DNA of 64,000 nt from CBDCGJ01 sp965216645 (GTDB taxonomy: Bacteria > Pseudomonadota > Alphaproteobacteria > GCA-2731375): positions 1-64,000 of the forward strand of contig CBDCGJ010000068.1 of NCBI GenBank assembly GCA_965216645.1, read 5' to 3'. Positions 8,493 to 17,028 of the stretch are shown here, piece after piece; the stretch's first letter is position 1, and every line of letters starts with the position of its first letter. The position numbers were made by a program, and so were the translations under genes. The notes below the pieces were generated by a model. That model saw only the letters and a list, made by a program, of their open reading frames with translations, searched no databases and was not told the DNA's origin.

Positions 8493-9244
8493 TAAGCCCC
8501 GTTCAGCCAAGGCGGCGGCGGCAAATTCGAATAGGCGTCGCGAAGCGCCTGGGACCAGCCTTCCGAAATTTCCGCGTAATAATCGTCGCCCGTATCGATC
8601 CGATGCTGCAGCGCGACCTTACAGCTGTCGCGCCGATAGACGAGCAAATCGAGCGGCAAGCCAACGGACATATTGCTGCGCAGGGTCGAATCCATGGAGA
8701 TCAGCGCCACTTTGACCGCGTCCGTCAAGCCGGTCTCATGCCCGATCGCGCGATCGAGTATCGGCTTGCCGTATTTATGCTCGCCAATTTGGAAAAACGG
8801 CGTGTCGTGGGTCGCCTGAATGAAGTTACCGGCGCTGTAAATCTGAAAAAGCCGCATCGTGCGGCCCTCGATCTGGCCGGACAAAAGAATAGACACGTTG
8901 AAGCCGGCGTCCTGCTCTTGCATGGCTTCGGCGTCGGAACGCCAGACGGTGCGGACCGCCTCGCCGACCAGCCGTGCGGCCTGAAACATCGATGTCACGG
9001 TCCAAATCGTCTGCCCTTGGAATGCGCCGGCCTCTTCGTCGTCAAGCCCTTCCTCCAGCAGTGTCAGTACCGCCTGAGATACCGCCAGATTGCCGGCGGT
9101 TTGTAGCGCGATCACACGCTCGCCGGGCTTTTCGAAAACGTGCAATTTGCGGAAAACGGAAACGTTGTCGACGCCCGCATTGGTCCGGGTATCCGACAAC
9201 AATACAAGGCCCTGGTCGAGATAAAGGCCGATACAATAGGTCAC
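8474..9244 (-). CDS. anbu: Anbu, proteasome-type peptidase
   Basis: This 256-residue Ntn-hydrolase is of the Anbu (ancestral beta subunit) type. After Met removal the N-terminal nucleophile would be Thr (M-TYCIGLYLDQG). Counting that Thr as 1, Asp17 (LLSDTRT) and a Lys near 32 (VFRKLHVF) complete the proteasome-like catalytic set. Anbu proteins form ring or helical oligomers of uncertain peptidase activity. It is the last gene of a minus-strand cluster with transglutaminase-like, alpha-E and ATP-grasp proteins, the established genomic partnership of this family. The final six residues and the stop codon lie inside the right arm of the inverted repeat, so the native C-terminus may have been replaced. 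Confidence 0.93.
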   Translation of the reverse strand: MTYCIGLYLDQGLVLLSDTRTNAGVDNVSVFRKLHVFEKPGERVIALQTAGNLAVSQAVLTLLEEGLDDEEAGAFQGQTIWTVTSMFQAARLVGEAVRTVWRSDAEAMQEQDAGFNVSILLSGQIEGRTMRLFQIYSAGNFIQATHDTPFFQIGEHKYGKPILDRAIGHETGLTDAVKVALISMDSTLRSNMSVGLPLDLLVYRRDSCKVALQHRIDTGDDYYAEISEGWSQALRDAYSNLPPPPWLNGAYTKARR

Positions 9245-9265
9245 GGAAACTACTCCAAAAAAAAC

Positions 9266-10090
9266 TCAAGCTTGGTTTTGCGCCTGGGATTGATCGGCGA
9301 TGCGGACATTGACTTGCATCTCTTCCTCGCCGCCGCCGCGACGCACGCCCCGGATCGGCGCAGCCTGGCCATAGTCCAATCCCGCAGCGATCCGAACATA
9401 AGCGTCGTTCGGGCAAATTCGGTTGGCAACATCGAAACCGACCCAACCCAAACCGTTAACAAAAGCTTCGGCCCAGGCGTGGGCCGCCTCATAATCCTGA
9501 ACTTCGTCGGGATTGGCGCATAGATAGCCACTGACATATCGGGCTGGAATACCCAAACGCCGCGCGCAGGCGAGAAAGACATGTGCGTGGTCCTGACAAA
9601 CGCCGCGTCCTTGGGCGACTGCCTGCTCCGCGGTCGTTGCAGCGTCAGAGGCGCCGACTTCATAGTCGACCCGATCGCGGACACGATGCATAAGAGTATG
9701 AAGTTGGTCGAGATGGGCTTTCTCTTCGAACGGCTCGACCAAATCGCTCATATTTTCGGCGAAACCTGTCTGTTGCGTATCGCGTAGATAGTAGCCCAGC
9801 GGCAGGTCGCCGGTCCGAGCTTTGACGACGCCGGCTCGGTCCTCGCATTCCACTACCCCCTGCACCGTCAGTTCCAAGGCGTCATGGGGCCGATCAATGA
9901 CCAGCAGATGATCGATATTGCCGAAGCCGTCCCGTCCGGCGCTCAACGTCGCCTCGCTGCCCGCGTCGATCATCCAGGACAGGACCTGTTGGCCGTCCCG
10001 GCTCTTCGGTGTCATGCGCAGGCTCTGGATCGAGTAGGCAATGGGTTGCTCGTACCGATAAATCGTCCGATGGGAAACCTCGATCAACAC
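9266..10090 (-). CDS. Transglutaminase-like protease of the Anbu cluster
   Basis: This 274-residue protein has an N-terminal beta-rich domain (VSHRTIYRYEQPIAYSIQ) and a transglutaminase-like core. The catalytic triad is visible as Cys in GRGVCQDHAHVF (about residue 165), His in AAHAWAEAFV and Asp in GFDVANR. Bacterial members are thought to act as cysteine peptidases or amide-forming/cleaving enzymes. It lies 21 bases upstream of Anbu and 12 bases downstream of the alpha-E gene, so it belongs to one transcript. In this family association it is predicted to process a peptide made by the ATP-grasp partner; that role is inference. Confidence 0.92.
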   Translation of the reverse strand: MLIEVSHRTIYRYEQPIAYSIQSLRMTPKSRDGQQVLSWMIDAGSEATLSAGRDGFGNIDHLLVIDRPHDALELTVQGVVECEDRAGVVKARTGDLPLGYYLRDTQQTGFAENMSDLVEPFEEKAHLDQLHTLMHRVRDRVDYEVGASDAATTAEQAVAQGRGVCQDHAHVFLACARRLGIPARYVSGYLCANPDEVQDYEAAHAWAEAFVNGLGWVGFDVANRICPNDAYVRIAAGLDYGQAAPIRGVRRGGGEEEMQVNVRIADQSQAQNQA

Positions 10091-10102
10091 GTACCCGGCT
10101 CC

Positions 10103-11053
10103 TCAGTTCAAAATCAAATAATCGTTTGAAATCTGATTGGCGAGGCGATTGTTACTCGCGATAAAGCCGCTCAGAAACTCATGCAGACCATTGGCGAAAA
10201 TCTCGTCTGAGTTAGAAAAACGCAGTTGGGAGTACAGCTTGCCGACCATCCGATGGCACTCCCGCGAACGGCCATGGGCCACCGCAATGGCGGAAAGATG
10301 CTCGTCGATCTCCTTTAGACAGGAAATCAAACTGCGCGGCATTTCCGGCCGAAGAATCATCATTTCGGCGATCCGCCAAGGTTTCGGATGTTCGCGGTAA
10401 AGCCAGTGATAGCTACCAAGTGCGGAGAAAGCCCGCAGGATCGTCGTCCATTGCAAGTAGTCGATGCCACCGCCCACTTCGGCACTATCGGGCAATAAAA
10501 CGTGATATTTGACATCCAAAATCCGCGCCGTGTTGTCGGCACGTTCGATATGCGTGCCCAGGCGCGTGAAGTGATAGGATTCGTCCCGCAACATGGTGGC
10601 GGAAGTCGCGCCGCGGAACAAGGAGGACCGTTCACGCACCCAGTCGAGAAACGGACGAATTTGGCCGCGGGACCGGGAGAGATTCCAATGCTGCTCAAGC
10701 TCCAGCCACGTGCCGTTCAGGCTTTCCCACATATCCGTGGTGATTGCGTTGCGGACGGCCCTGCCATTGTCGCGCGCCAGTTTCAGGCAGGAAAAAATAC
10801 TGGACGGGTTGTCCGTGTCCCGCGCGATGAAGTTAATGACATTGGAGGCCTCGACCGGCTGTCCCATCTCCGCGAACTGCGGTTCCGAACCGGATATCGT
10901 AAGGGCGGATTGCCACTCGCTGCTCTCGAAACTGTCATCGACGCTGGGCATCAAGGCGATCCGGTCGCTGACTTCGAGAAGTCGGGCTAGGTTTTCCGCC
11001 CGCTCCATATAGCGGGCAAGCCAATAAAGGTTGTCGGCGGTACGGGACAGCAT
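10103..11053 (-). CDS. Alpha-E domain protein
   Basis: This 316-residue, largely helical protein starts MLSRTADNLYWLARYMERAEN, the hallmark of the alpha-E (DUF403) family. His-rich segments such as ESYHFTRLGTHIERADNTARILD lie in the middle. No biochemical function is firmly established; it almost always sits beside a circularly permuted ATP-grasp protein, here three bases upstream, and a transglutaminase-like protein. It may serve as a scaffold or peptide substrate-handling partner. Confidence 0.92.
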   Translation of the reverse strand: MLSRTADNLYWLARYMERAENLARLLEVSDRIALMPSVDDSFESSEWQSALTISGSEPQFAEMGQPVEASNVINFIARDTDNPSSIFSCLKLARDNGRAVRNAITTDMWESLNGTWLELEQHWNLSRSRGQIRPFLDWVRERSSLFRGATSATMLRDESYHFTRLGTHIERADNTARILDVKYHVLLPDSAEVGGGIDYLQWTTILRAFSALGSYHWLYREHPKPWRIAEMMILRPEMPRSLISCLKEIDEHLSAIAVAHGRSRECHRMVGKLYSQLRFSNSDEIFANGLHEFLSGFIASNNRLANQISNDYLILN

Positions 11054-11056
11054 GAC

Positions 11057-12484
11057 TTAGCCAACCCCAGTTTCTTCAATGATCCAAGTATCCTTGGTTC
11101 CGCCGCCTTGCGAGGAGTTCACCACCAGCGATCCTTGGGGCAGCGCCACGCGCGTCAACCCGCCTTTCACGATGCGGATATCCTTTCCCTGCAAAACAAA
11201 CGGACGCAGATCCACATGTCGCGGCGCGACGCCACTGTCGACGAAGGTGGGGCAAGTGCTGAGCGCCAGGGTCGGCTGAGCGATATATGCGTCCGGTTTG
11301 GCTGAGACGACGGCGCGGAACTTTTCGAGTTCGGACTTACTCGCCGACGGTCCGATCAACATGCCGTATCCGCCGGAACCGTGCACCTCCTTGACCACAA
11401 GTTCAGGTAAATGTTCCAGAACATAAGCAAGGTCGTCTGCCTCACCGCACCGCCAAGTCGGGACGTTGTTCAACACCGCCTCCTCGCCGAGATAAAAACG
11501 GATCATGTCAGGTACATAGGTGTAGACCGCCTTGTCATCCGCGACACCGACCCCGACGGCGTTGGCAACGGTCACGTTGCCGGCCCGATAGACATGCATG
11601 ATGCCCGGTACGCCTAGAACGGAATCCGGATTGAACATCAACGGATCGAGAAAATCGTCGTCGATCCGCCGGTAAATAACATCGACCCGCATCGGCCCCT
11701 GCGTCGTCCGCATGTAAACATGATCGTCGCGAACAAACAGGTCCTGACCCTCGACCAGTTCGATACCCATCTTATCGGCAAGAAAGCTGTGTTCGTAGTA
11801 AGCGCTGTTGAATCGGCCCGGCGTCAACAGTGCGACCGTCGGCTCGCCCGGACAATTGGGCGGTGCGACATCGCATAAGGTTTCCAGCAAGGCGTCCGGG
11901 TAGCTGTCCACCGGCGCAATCTGATAGCGCGAAAACAGATCGGGAAAGAGCCGCATCATCACTTCCCGATTTTCCAACATATAAGACACGCCCGAGGGTG
12001 TCCGCACATTGTCCTCCAATACGTAAAACTCGTCCGACGACACACGCACCAGGTCGATACCGCTGATATGGTTGTAAACACCGCCGGGCACCTGCAGACC
12101 ATGCATGCCGGCGAGATAAGCGTCGTTGCCATGAATGAGTGCGGCAGGAACTATCCCCGCCTTGACGATGTCCTGCGGACCGTAAATATCCTGAAGAAAC
12201 GCATTCAGTGCCGAAGCTCGCTGCCTCAAGCCGCGATCGACGAATTCCCACTCCGTCGCGGTCAAGACCCGAGGAACGATGTCGAAGGGGATCAGGCGCT
12301 CCGGATCGCCGCCCTCGCCATATACCGCGAAGGTTATCCCGGTGCGACGGAACAGGATTTCGGCCTCTTTTCGCTTGGCGTCGAAATGGTCGGACGGTGT
12401 CCATTTCAACCAATCGGCAAGCCCCGCATAGGCCGGCCTGGATCCACCGCTATCCGTTTTCATTTCGTCGAAGGTCACCGCCAT
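11057..12484 (-). CDS. Circularly permuted ATP-grasp type 2 protein
   Basis: This 475-residue protein is of the CP-ATP-grasp type 2 family. Family features include RVLTATEWEFVDRGLRQR near residue 95, NDAYLAGMHG, the SGVSYMLENREVMMR segment near 165, and the nucleotide-binding block VVKEVHGSGGYGMLIGP near 370, followed by LRPFVLQG. The fold is related to glutathionylspermidine-synthetase-like amide ligases, so ATP-dependent peptide or amide-bond formation is predicted. It is the first gene of the four-gene Anbu cluster and is divergent from an SDR gene, so the cluster promoter should lie in 12485-12629; I could not single out a convincing one. Confidence 0.92.
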   Translation of the reverse strand: MAVTFDEMKTDSGGSRPAYAGLADWLKWTPSDHFDAKRKEAEILFRRTGITFAVYGEGGDPERLIPFDIVPRVLTATEWEFVDRGLRQRASALNAFLQDIYGPQDIVKAGIVPAALIHGNDAYLAGMHGLQVPGGVYNHISGIDLVRVSSDEFYVLEDNVRTPSGVSYMLENREVMMRLFPDLFSRYQIAPVDSYPDALLETLCDVAPPNCPGEPTVALLTPGRFNSAYYEHSFLADKMGIELVEGQDLFVRDDHVYMRTTQGPMRVDVIYRRIDDDFLDPLMFNPDSVLGVPGIMHVYRAGNVTVANAVGVGVADDKAVYTYVPDMIRFYLGEEAVLNNVPTWRCGEADDLAYVLEHLPELVVKEVHGSGGYGMLIGPSASKSELEKFRAVVSAKPDAYIAQPTLALSTCPTFVDSGVAPRHVDLRPFVLQGKDIRIVKGGLTRVALPQGSLVVNSSQGGGTKDTWIIEETGVG

Positions 12485-12629
12485 TCCCGTATTTCCGTCT
12501 TATCTCCGCCGCCCCCCTGTTTGCTAACATTTGAGCCGCCGGTGGCGCCAGTCCGATTTCGACTCCGACGGGTCTTGACCGATGGGTAATGGGATGGTCA
12601 TGTCCGGCAAACTAATCGAAGGAACAAGC

Positions 12630-13376
12630 ATGTCTGGAATACTTCTCGTGACCGGTGGAAGCCGAGGGATCGGCGCCGCCTGCGCGCGGCTGGCCGGTCG
12701 CCGCGGCTATGACATCTGCGTAAACTACACCAGCAATGAGGAGCAGGCGGAGGCGGTTGCCGCCGATATCCGCGCGGCTGGGCAGCGGGCCATAACCGTC
12801 AAAGCCGACGTTGCCAGGGAAACGGAGATCGTCCGTCTTTTCGAAACGATGGACCGCGAGCTCGGCACGCTGACCGCACTTGTGAACAACGCCGGGATTG
12901 TCGGCCCCAACGGACCGATCAGCAAGCTTAACGAAGAATGGTTGACCCGACTGTTTTCGATCAATATCACCGGCATGCTGCTCTGCGCTCGCGAAGCCGT
13001 GGCACGGATGTCGACGGAACAAGGCGGCAGCGGCGGCGCCATCGTCAATATGAGCTCCGCCGCCACACGGCTTGGCGGCGGCGGACAGTTTATCGACTAC
13101 GCGGCATCCAAAGGGGCGATCGACGTCTTCAATCACGGCCTGGCGCAGGAGGTTGCCGGGCAGGGAATACGGGTCAATGCCATTCGGCCGGGGCTGATCG
13201 ATACGGAGATCCATGCCAGCATGGGCAATGCCAACCGGGTCCACGAACTAGGACCAAGCGTCCCCATGGGGCGGTCAGGATCGGCGGAAGAAGTCGCGGA
13301 AGCGGTAATCTGGTTGCTGTCCCCGGAAGCGGGATACGTCACCGATAGTATCATCGACGTCGCGGGTGGCCGCTAA
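12630..13376 (+). CDS. SDR family oxidoreductase
   Basis: This 248-residue short-chain dehydrogenase/reductase has the classical set: TGGSRGIGAA cofactor motif at the N-terminus, NNAGIVG, the catalytic Ser in NMSSAATRLG, and YAASKGA with the Tyr and Lys. The Asn-containing first strand VNYTSNEEQA suggests NADP preference, as in glucose- or 3-oxoacyl-ACP-type reductases. I place the start at the ATG at 12630, preceded by GAAGGAA, because earlier in-frame codons add a non-homologous tail. The stop abuts the cysQ ATG, so the two are probably co-translated. The substrate is unknown. Confidence 0.88.
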   Translation: MSGILLVTGGSRGIGAACARLAGRRGYDICVNYTSNEEQAEAVAADIRAAGQRAITVKADVARETEIVRLFETMDRELGTLTALVNNAGIVGPNGPISKLNEEWLTRLFSINITGMLLCAREAVARMSTEQGGSGGAIVNMSSAATRLGGGGQFIDYAASKGAIDVFNHGLAQEVAGQGIRVNAIRPGLIDTEIHASMGNANRVHELGPSVPMGRSGSAEEVAEAVIWLLSPEAGYVTDSIIDVAGGR

Positions 13377-14147
13377 ATGAGTATGAGCGATCGGGATCTG
13401 GCGCAGGCTATTCGCGGATATGCCATGGCGGCGGGCAAGGTCATCATGGCGATCTACGAGACTGACTTCGAAGTCCGCGGCAAGGAAGATCAATCGCCGG
13501 TTACTGAAGCGGATGAAAAAGCCGAGGCTGTCATCGTCGCCGGCCTTAAGCAACTCACGCCGGACATACCCATTGTTGCGGAGGAAAGTGTCGCCGCGGG
13601 CGATGTCCCGGAAGTTAATGATCAATTTTGGTTGGTCGACCCCCTGGACGGCACGAAGGAATTCATCAGCCGCAATGGCGAATTCACAGTTAATATCGCA
13701 TTGATCCGAAACGGCGCACCGGCACTCGGCGTCGTTTACGCTCCGGCTAAAGGCTGGCTGTTTACCGCCGCCGGGGCCGGCGACGTGACACTGGAGGAGG
13801 ATGGACAAACGCCCCGGCCCGTTGCGACGCGGCGACCCGACGACGACGGTATGGTCGCCATGGTTAGCCGGTCCCACAAAAGCCCGGAGACCGACGAATT
13901 TCTGGCGCAACATCGCGTGAAGGCGACCAAGGACGCGGGGAGTAGCTTGAAATTTTGCGTTCTGGCCCGTGGCGATGCCGATCTCTATCCCCGTCTCGGC
14001 CGAACGATGGAATGGGACATCGCGGCGGGACATGCGGTGCTGGCTTGTGCCGGCGGCGATGTCACCGAGCTAAATGGTAAGCCTATGCGCTATGGCAAAC
14101 CGGGCTTCGAAAATCCCCACTTCGTTGCCAAGGGTTGGCATGACTAG
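13377..14147 (+). CDS. cysQ: 3'(2'),5'-bisphosphate nucleotidase
   Basis: This 256-residue magnesium-dependent phosphatase belongs to the inositol monophosphatase/CysQ family. It has the metal site VAEESVAAG with the Glu-Glu pair, WLVDPLDGTKEFI (the WxDPxDGT motif plus the KEF typical of CysQ) and the C-terminal EWDIAAGHAVL. It would hydrolyse 3'-phosphoadenosine 5'-phosphate (pAp) from sulfate assimilation to AMP. Its ATG follows the SDR stop directly, and its own stop overlaps the next start. Confidence 0.9.
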   Translation: MSMSDRDLAQAIRGYAMAAGKVIMAIYETDFEVRGKEDQSPVTEADEKAEAVIVAGLKQLTPDIPIVAEESVAAGDVPEVNDQFWLVDPLDGTKEFISRNGEFTVNIALIRNGAPALGVVYAPAKGWLFTAAGAGDVTLEEDGQTPRPVATRRPDDDGMVAMVSRSHKSPETDEFLAQHRVKATKDAGSSLKFCVLARGDADLYPRLGRTMEWDIAAGHAVLACAGGDVTELNGKPMRYGKPGFENPHFVAKGWHD

Positions 14148-14583
14148 AAGGCTCGCCATTTTGCTGATGTTGTTTGCCACCCATACTGGCTGCGTCAAGG
14201 CGGGACCGGCGCGGGAGACTGCAAACGTTATCGACGCACAGCAGTTGGAACTGGCTGGCAAACGATGGCGACTACCGCACATCCACACACCGCGTCCGGG
14301 CGATGTCTGCGCGTTCAAGGATCGGCAAATCGATTGCGGTTTGATCGCCAAAACCGCGCTGCAGGATTTGACGGCCGGCGCGGTCGTGGTCTGCGACACA
14401 AGCGACGGCCTCTGCCGTGCCGGCGGCTATGATCTTAGCGAAGGCATGATCTATACCGGCTGGGCGCGGGCCGCCAAAGATGCGCCAGCTAAATACAAAA
14501 AGTTGGAGAAGGACGCGAAAGCGCGCCGGCGCGGCCTCTGGCAAGGCGCTTTCCCAGCTTCGGTGAACGACAAGGTCGACTGA
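14140..14583 (+). CDS. Exported thermonuclease-like (SNase-fold) protein, catalytic residues not conserved
   Basis: This 147-residue protein has an N-terminal hydrophobic signal (about residues 4-17) ending at a Cys that could be a non-canonical lipobox. The rest follows the staphylococcal nuclease pattern: an early VIDAQQLELAG strand, a WRLPHIHTP turn, CGLIAKTALQDL helix and the C-terminal YTGWARAAKD plus KARRRGLW. Active nucleases have DGDT and GIDAPE at the first two places; here they read DAQQ and HIHTPR, so the calcium ligands and catalytic Glu appear lost. The ATG at 14140 overlaps the cysQ stop. It is probably a binding protein or pseudo-enzyme in the envelope. Confidence 0.7.
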   Translation: MTRRLAILLMLFATHTGCVKAGPARETANVIDAQQLELAGKRWRLPHIHTPRPGDVCAFKDRQIDCGLIAKTALQDLTAGAVVVCDTSDGLCRAGGYDLSEGMIYTGWARAAKDAPAKYKKLEKDAKARRRGLWQGAFPASVNDKVD

Positions 14584-14585
14584 CG

Positions 14586-15437
14586 ATGACCGAGTGGTAC
14601 AAAGAGGAATACACTAAGCACTGGGCACAAACCTTCGAAGTCGACCGGTGGATATATCGCGGACAGACCGCATTTCAGAAAGTCGAAATCTTCGAAAACG
14701 AAATGGTCGGGCGCGTCCTTGTTTTGGACGGCATAATTCAAAGCGCGGAAGTCGACGAGTTTGTCTATCACGAGATGCTCGCCCATGTTCCGATTCTCGC
14801 ACATGGCGCTGTGAGGAAGGTTCTCATCATCGGCGGCGGCGACGGCAGCATGCTGCGGCATGCGCTGATGCACCCGGATATCGAAGTTACAATGGTCGAC
14901 ATTGATCCAGAGGTGGTGGCCCTCTGCCGCGAACATCTCCCGAACCACAATGCCGGCGCATTCGACCATCCTCGCGGCCGATATATTGCCGGCGACGGCT
15001 GCGCCTTCGTCCGCGACACCGAAGACCGCTTCGACGTCATCATCATTGATTCTACAGACCCTCTCGGCGGGCCGGGCGATATCTTGTTTAGCGAAGGATT
15101 CTATCGCGATTGTAAGGGCTGCATGACCGAAGGCGGCATTCTGACGATGCAATCGGGTGTCCCGGCCTTCGAGAAACCACGTATTCGGACCTTAAAACGG
15201 AATCTTGGCGGCGTGTTCGACGATTTCACCGTCTATTTGGCGCCGGTGCCCACCTATTATGGCGGCTTTATGGCTTTCGGCTGGGGCAGCGATCAGGCGG
15301 CGCATCGTCAAGTCGAGGAAGCTGACTTGCGCCGACGTCTGGAAGCGGCGAATATCGACTGCAGTTACTACACGCCGACAATTCATAAAGCGAGCTTCGC
15401 CCATCCGAAGTTCCTGGAAGATTTATTGACCAATTAG
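14586..15437 (+). CDS. speE: Spermidine synthase (polyamine aminopropyltransferase)
   Basis: This 283-residue enzyme transfers an aminopropyl group from decarboxylated S-adenosylmethionine to putrescine. The N-terminal beta domain contains VLVLDGIIQSAEVDEFVYHEML. The Rossmann-like core has VLIIGGGDGSMLRHAL, the acidic nucleoside-binding VDIDPEVVALC, and IIDSTDPLGGPGDILFSEGFY with the catalytic Asp. The C-terminal VPTYYGGFMAFGWGSD is the typical putrescine-pocket region. The length matches bacterial SpeE. It starts two bases after the nuclease-like gene and is followed eight bases later by the sulfatase, implying one transcript. No SpeD is visible in the window. Confidence 0.95.
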   Translation: MTEWYKEEYTKHWAQTFEVDRWIYRGQTAFQKVEIFENEMVGRVLVLDGIIQSAEVDEFVYHEMLAHVPILAHGAVRKVLIIGGGDGSMLRHALMHPDIEVTMVDIDPEVVALCREHLPNHNAGAFDHPRGRYIAGDGCAFVRDTEDRFDVIIIDSTDPLGGPGDILFSEGFYRDCKGCMTEGGILTMQSGVPAFEKPRIRTLKRNLGGVFDDFTVYLAPVPTYYGGFMAFGWGSDQAAHRQVEEADLRRRLEAANIDCSYYTPTIHKASFAHPKFLEDLLTN

Positions 15438-15445
15438 AGGGCATT

Positions 15446-17023
15446 ATGGCGGAAGCTCGAAATTTTCTGTTCATCATGTGCGATCAGCTGCGCTTCGACT
15501 ATCTCAGTTGTTACGGCCATCCGCATCTCGAGACACCGCATATCGACGCCTTGGCGGCGCGCGGCGTTCTGTTCACTACCGCCTACTGCCAGTCGCCGGT
15601 ATGCGGCGCGTCCCGCATGTCTGCCTATACCGGCCGATACATGGTCAGTCACGGCGCCACTTGGAACAATATTCCGTTGTCGGTCAGCGAACTGACCATG
15701 GGCGATTACATGCGGTCGAAAGGCGTCCGGACCGCCCTGGTCGGTAAAACCCATCATGTCGCCGACCGGGACGGTATGAAAAGATTGGCGCTGGATCCGC
15801 TGTCGGAATTGGGCGTTTTGATCGGCCAGTGCGGCTTCGAACCTTATGAGCGCGACGACGGATTGCATCCTGATGTCGCGGTCGACCCGAACCTCGCCTA
15901 CAATCGGTACTTGAAAGAGCAAGGCTACGACGGCGACAACCCTTGGCACGAATTCGCCAACTCGGCGACCGGCGACAACGGCGAGCTGCTCAGCGGTTGG
16001 CACATGCGTTACGCACATTTACCGGCACGTGTGAAAGAAGAACATTCGGAAACAGCCTACATGACGGACCGGGCGATGGCGTTTATCCGCGAAGCCGACG
16101 AAACGCCTTGGTGTCTGCATCTAAGCTATATCAAACCCCATTGGCCCTATGTCGCGCCGTCGCCTTATCACAACATGTACGGCGATAATCAAATCCTGCC
16201 CGTGGTGAAATCTGAAGCGGAGCGCGAAAACCCGCACCCCGTCGTCGATGCGTTCATGCAGCATGAGGACAGCCGTAACTTCGCCGACGACGAGAAGCGC
16301 CGTCATGTGATCCCTGCCTATATGGGTCTCATCAAGCAGATCGACGACCATATTGGACGCCTGATGCGGTTTCTCGAGGAGGCGGGGCGGCTGGATGACA
16401 CAATGATCGTCTTCACCAGCGATCACGGGGATTATCTGGGCGATCATTGGTTGGGCGAGAAGGATTTGTTCCACGAACCGTCGTCGCGCATCCCGCTCAT
16501 TCTATATGATCCGGACCCGACCGCCGACGGCACACGCGGCCGGCACGACGATAGGTTTGTCGAACTCATCGACGTATTGCCGACTTTCACCGATTGTCTG
16601 GGGATCGAGGATCAGCAGCATCGATTGGAGGGCCGTTCCTTGCTGTCCTTAACGCGAGATGGTGGGGATGACGTGCCCTGGCGGGACGCCGCCTTCAGCG
16701 AGGCCGAGTACGCGATCCGCGGCGCCCGATTGACCCTGGATTTAGAACCCCATGAATGCCGGGCATTTATGGTCCGAACGGCGGATTGGAAATACATCCA
16801 CTACGAAACATACCGGCCGCAACTCTTCGATATGAAGAATGACCCGGAAGAGTTCCACGATCTGGGCGAAAGTCCAAGTCATGCCGCCATCCGCGCCGAT
16901 CTGCACGAACGCCTGTTCCAATGGCTTCGCACCCGACCCATTCGCGGGACCATGAGCGAGACGGAAATCGCCAAACGTACCGGCAGCGAAAAAAAACGCG
17001 GCTTCTATATCGGCGTCTGGTAA
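15446..17023 (+). CDS. Sulfatase / phosphonate monoester hydrolase family enzyme
   Basis: This 525-residue alkaline-phosphatase-superfamily hydrolase has metal-binding residues in FIMCDQLRFDYL near the N-terminus and in FTSDHGDYLGDHWLGEKD near residue 320. The nucleophile motif is CGASRMSAYTGRY, with Cys53 in a C-x-x-S-R context that fits conversion to formylglycine by an anaerobic or FGE-type maturase. No signal peptide is evident, so a cytoplasmic enzyme is likely, as for rhizobial phosphonate monoester hydrolases/aryl sulfatases. No maturase gene is nearby. The substrate could be a sulfate, phosphonate or phosphodiester. Confidence 0.85.
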   Translation: MAEARNFLFIMCDQLRFDYLSCYGHPHLETPHIDALAARGVLFTTAYCQSPVCGASRMSAYTGRYMVSHGATWNNIPLSVSELTMGDYMRSKGVRTALVGKTHHVADRDGMKRLALDPLSELGVLIGQCGFEPYERDDGLHPDVAVDPNLAYNRYLKEQGYDGDNPWHEFANSATGDNGELLSGWHMRYAHLPARVKEEHSETAYMTDRAMAFIREADETPWCLHLSYIKPHWPYVAPSPYHNMYGDNQILPVVKSEAERENPHPVVDAFMQHEDSRNFADDEKRRHVIPAYMGLIKQIDDHIGRLMRFLEEAGRLDDTMIVFTSDHGDYLGDHWLGEKDLFHEPSSRIPLILYDPDPTADGTRGRHDDRFVELIDVLPTFTDCLGIEDQQHRLEGRSLLSLTRDGGDDVPWRDAAFSEAEYAIRGARLTLDLEPHECRAFMVRTADWKYIHYETYRPQLFDMKNDPEEFHDLGESPSHAAIRADLHERLFQWLRTRPIRGTMSETEIAKRTGSEKKRGFYIGVW

Positions 17024-17028
17024 GCGGA

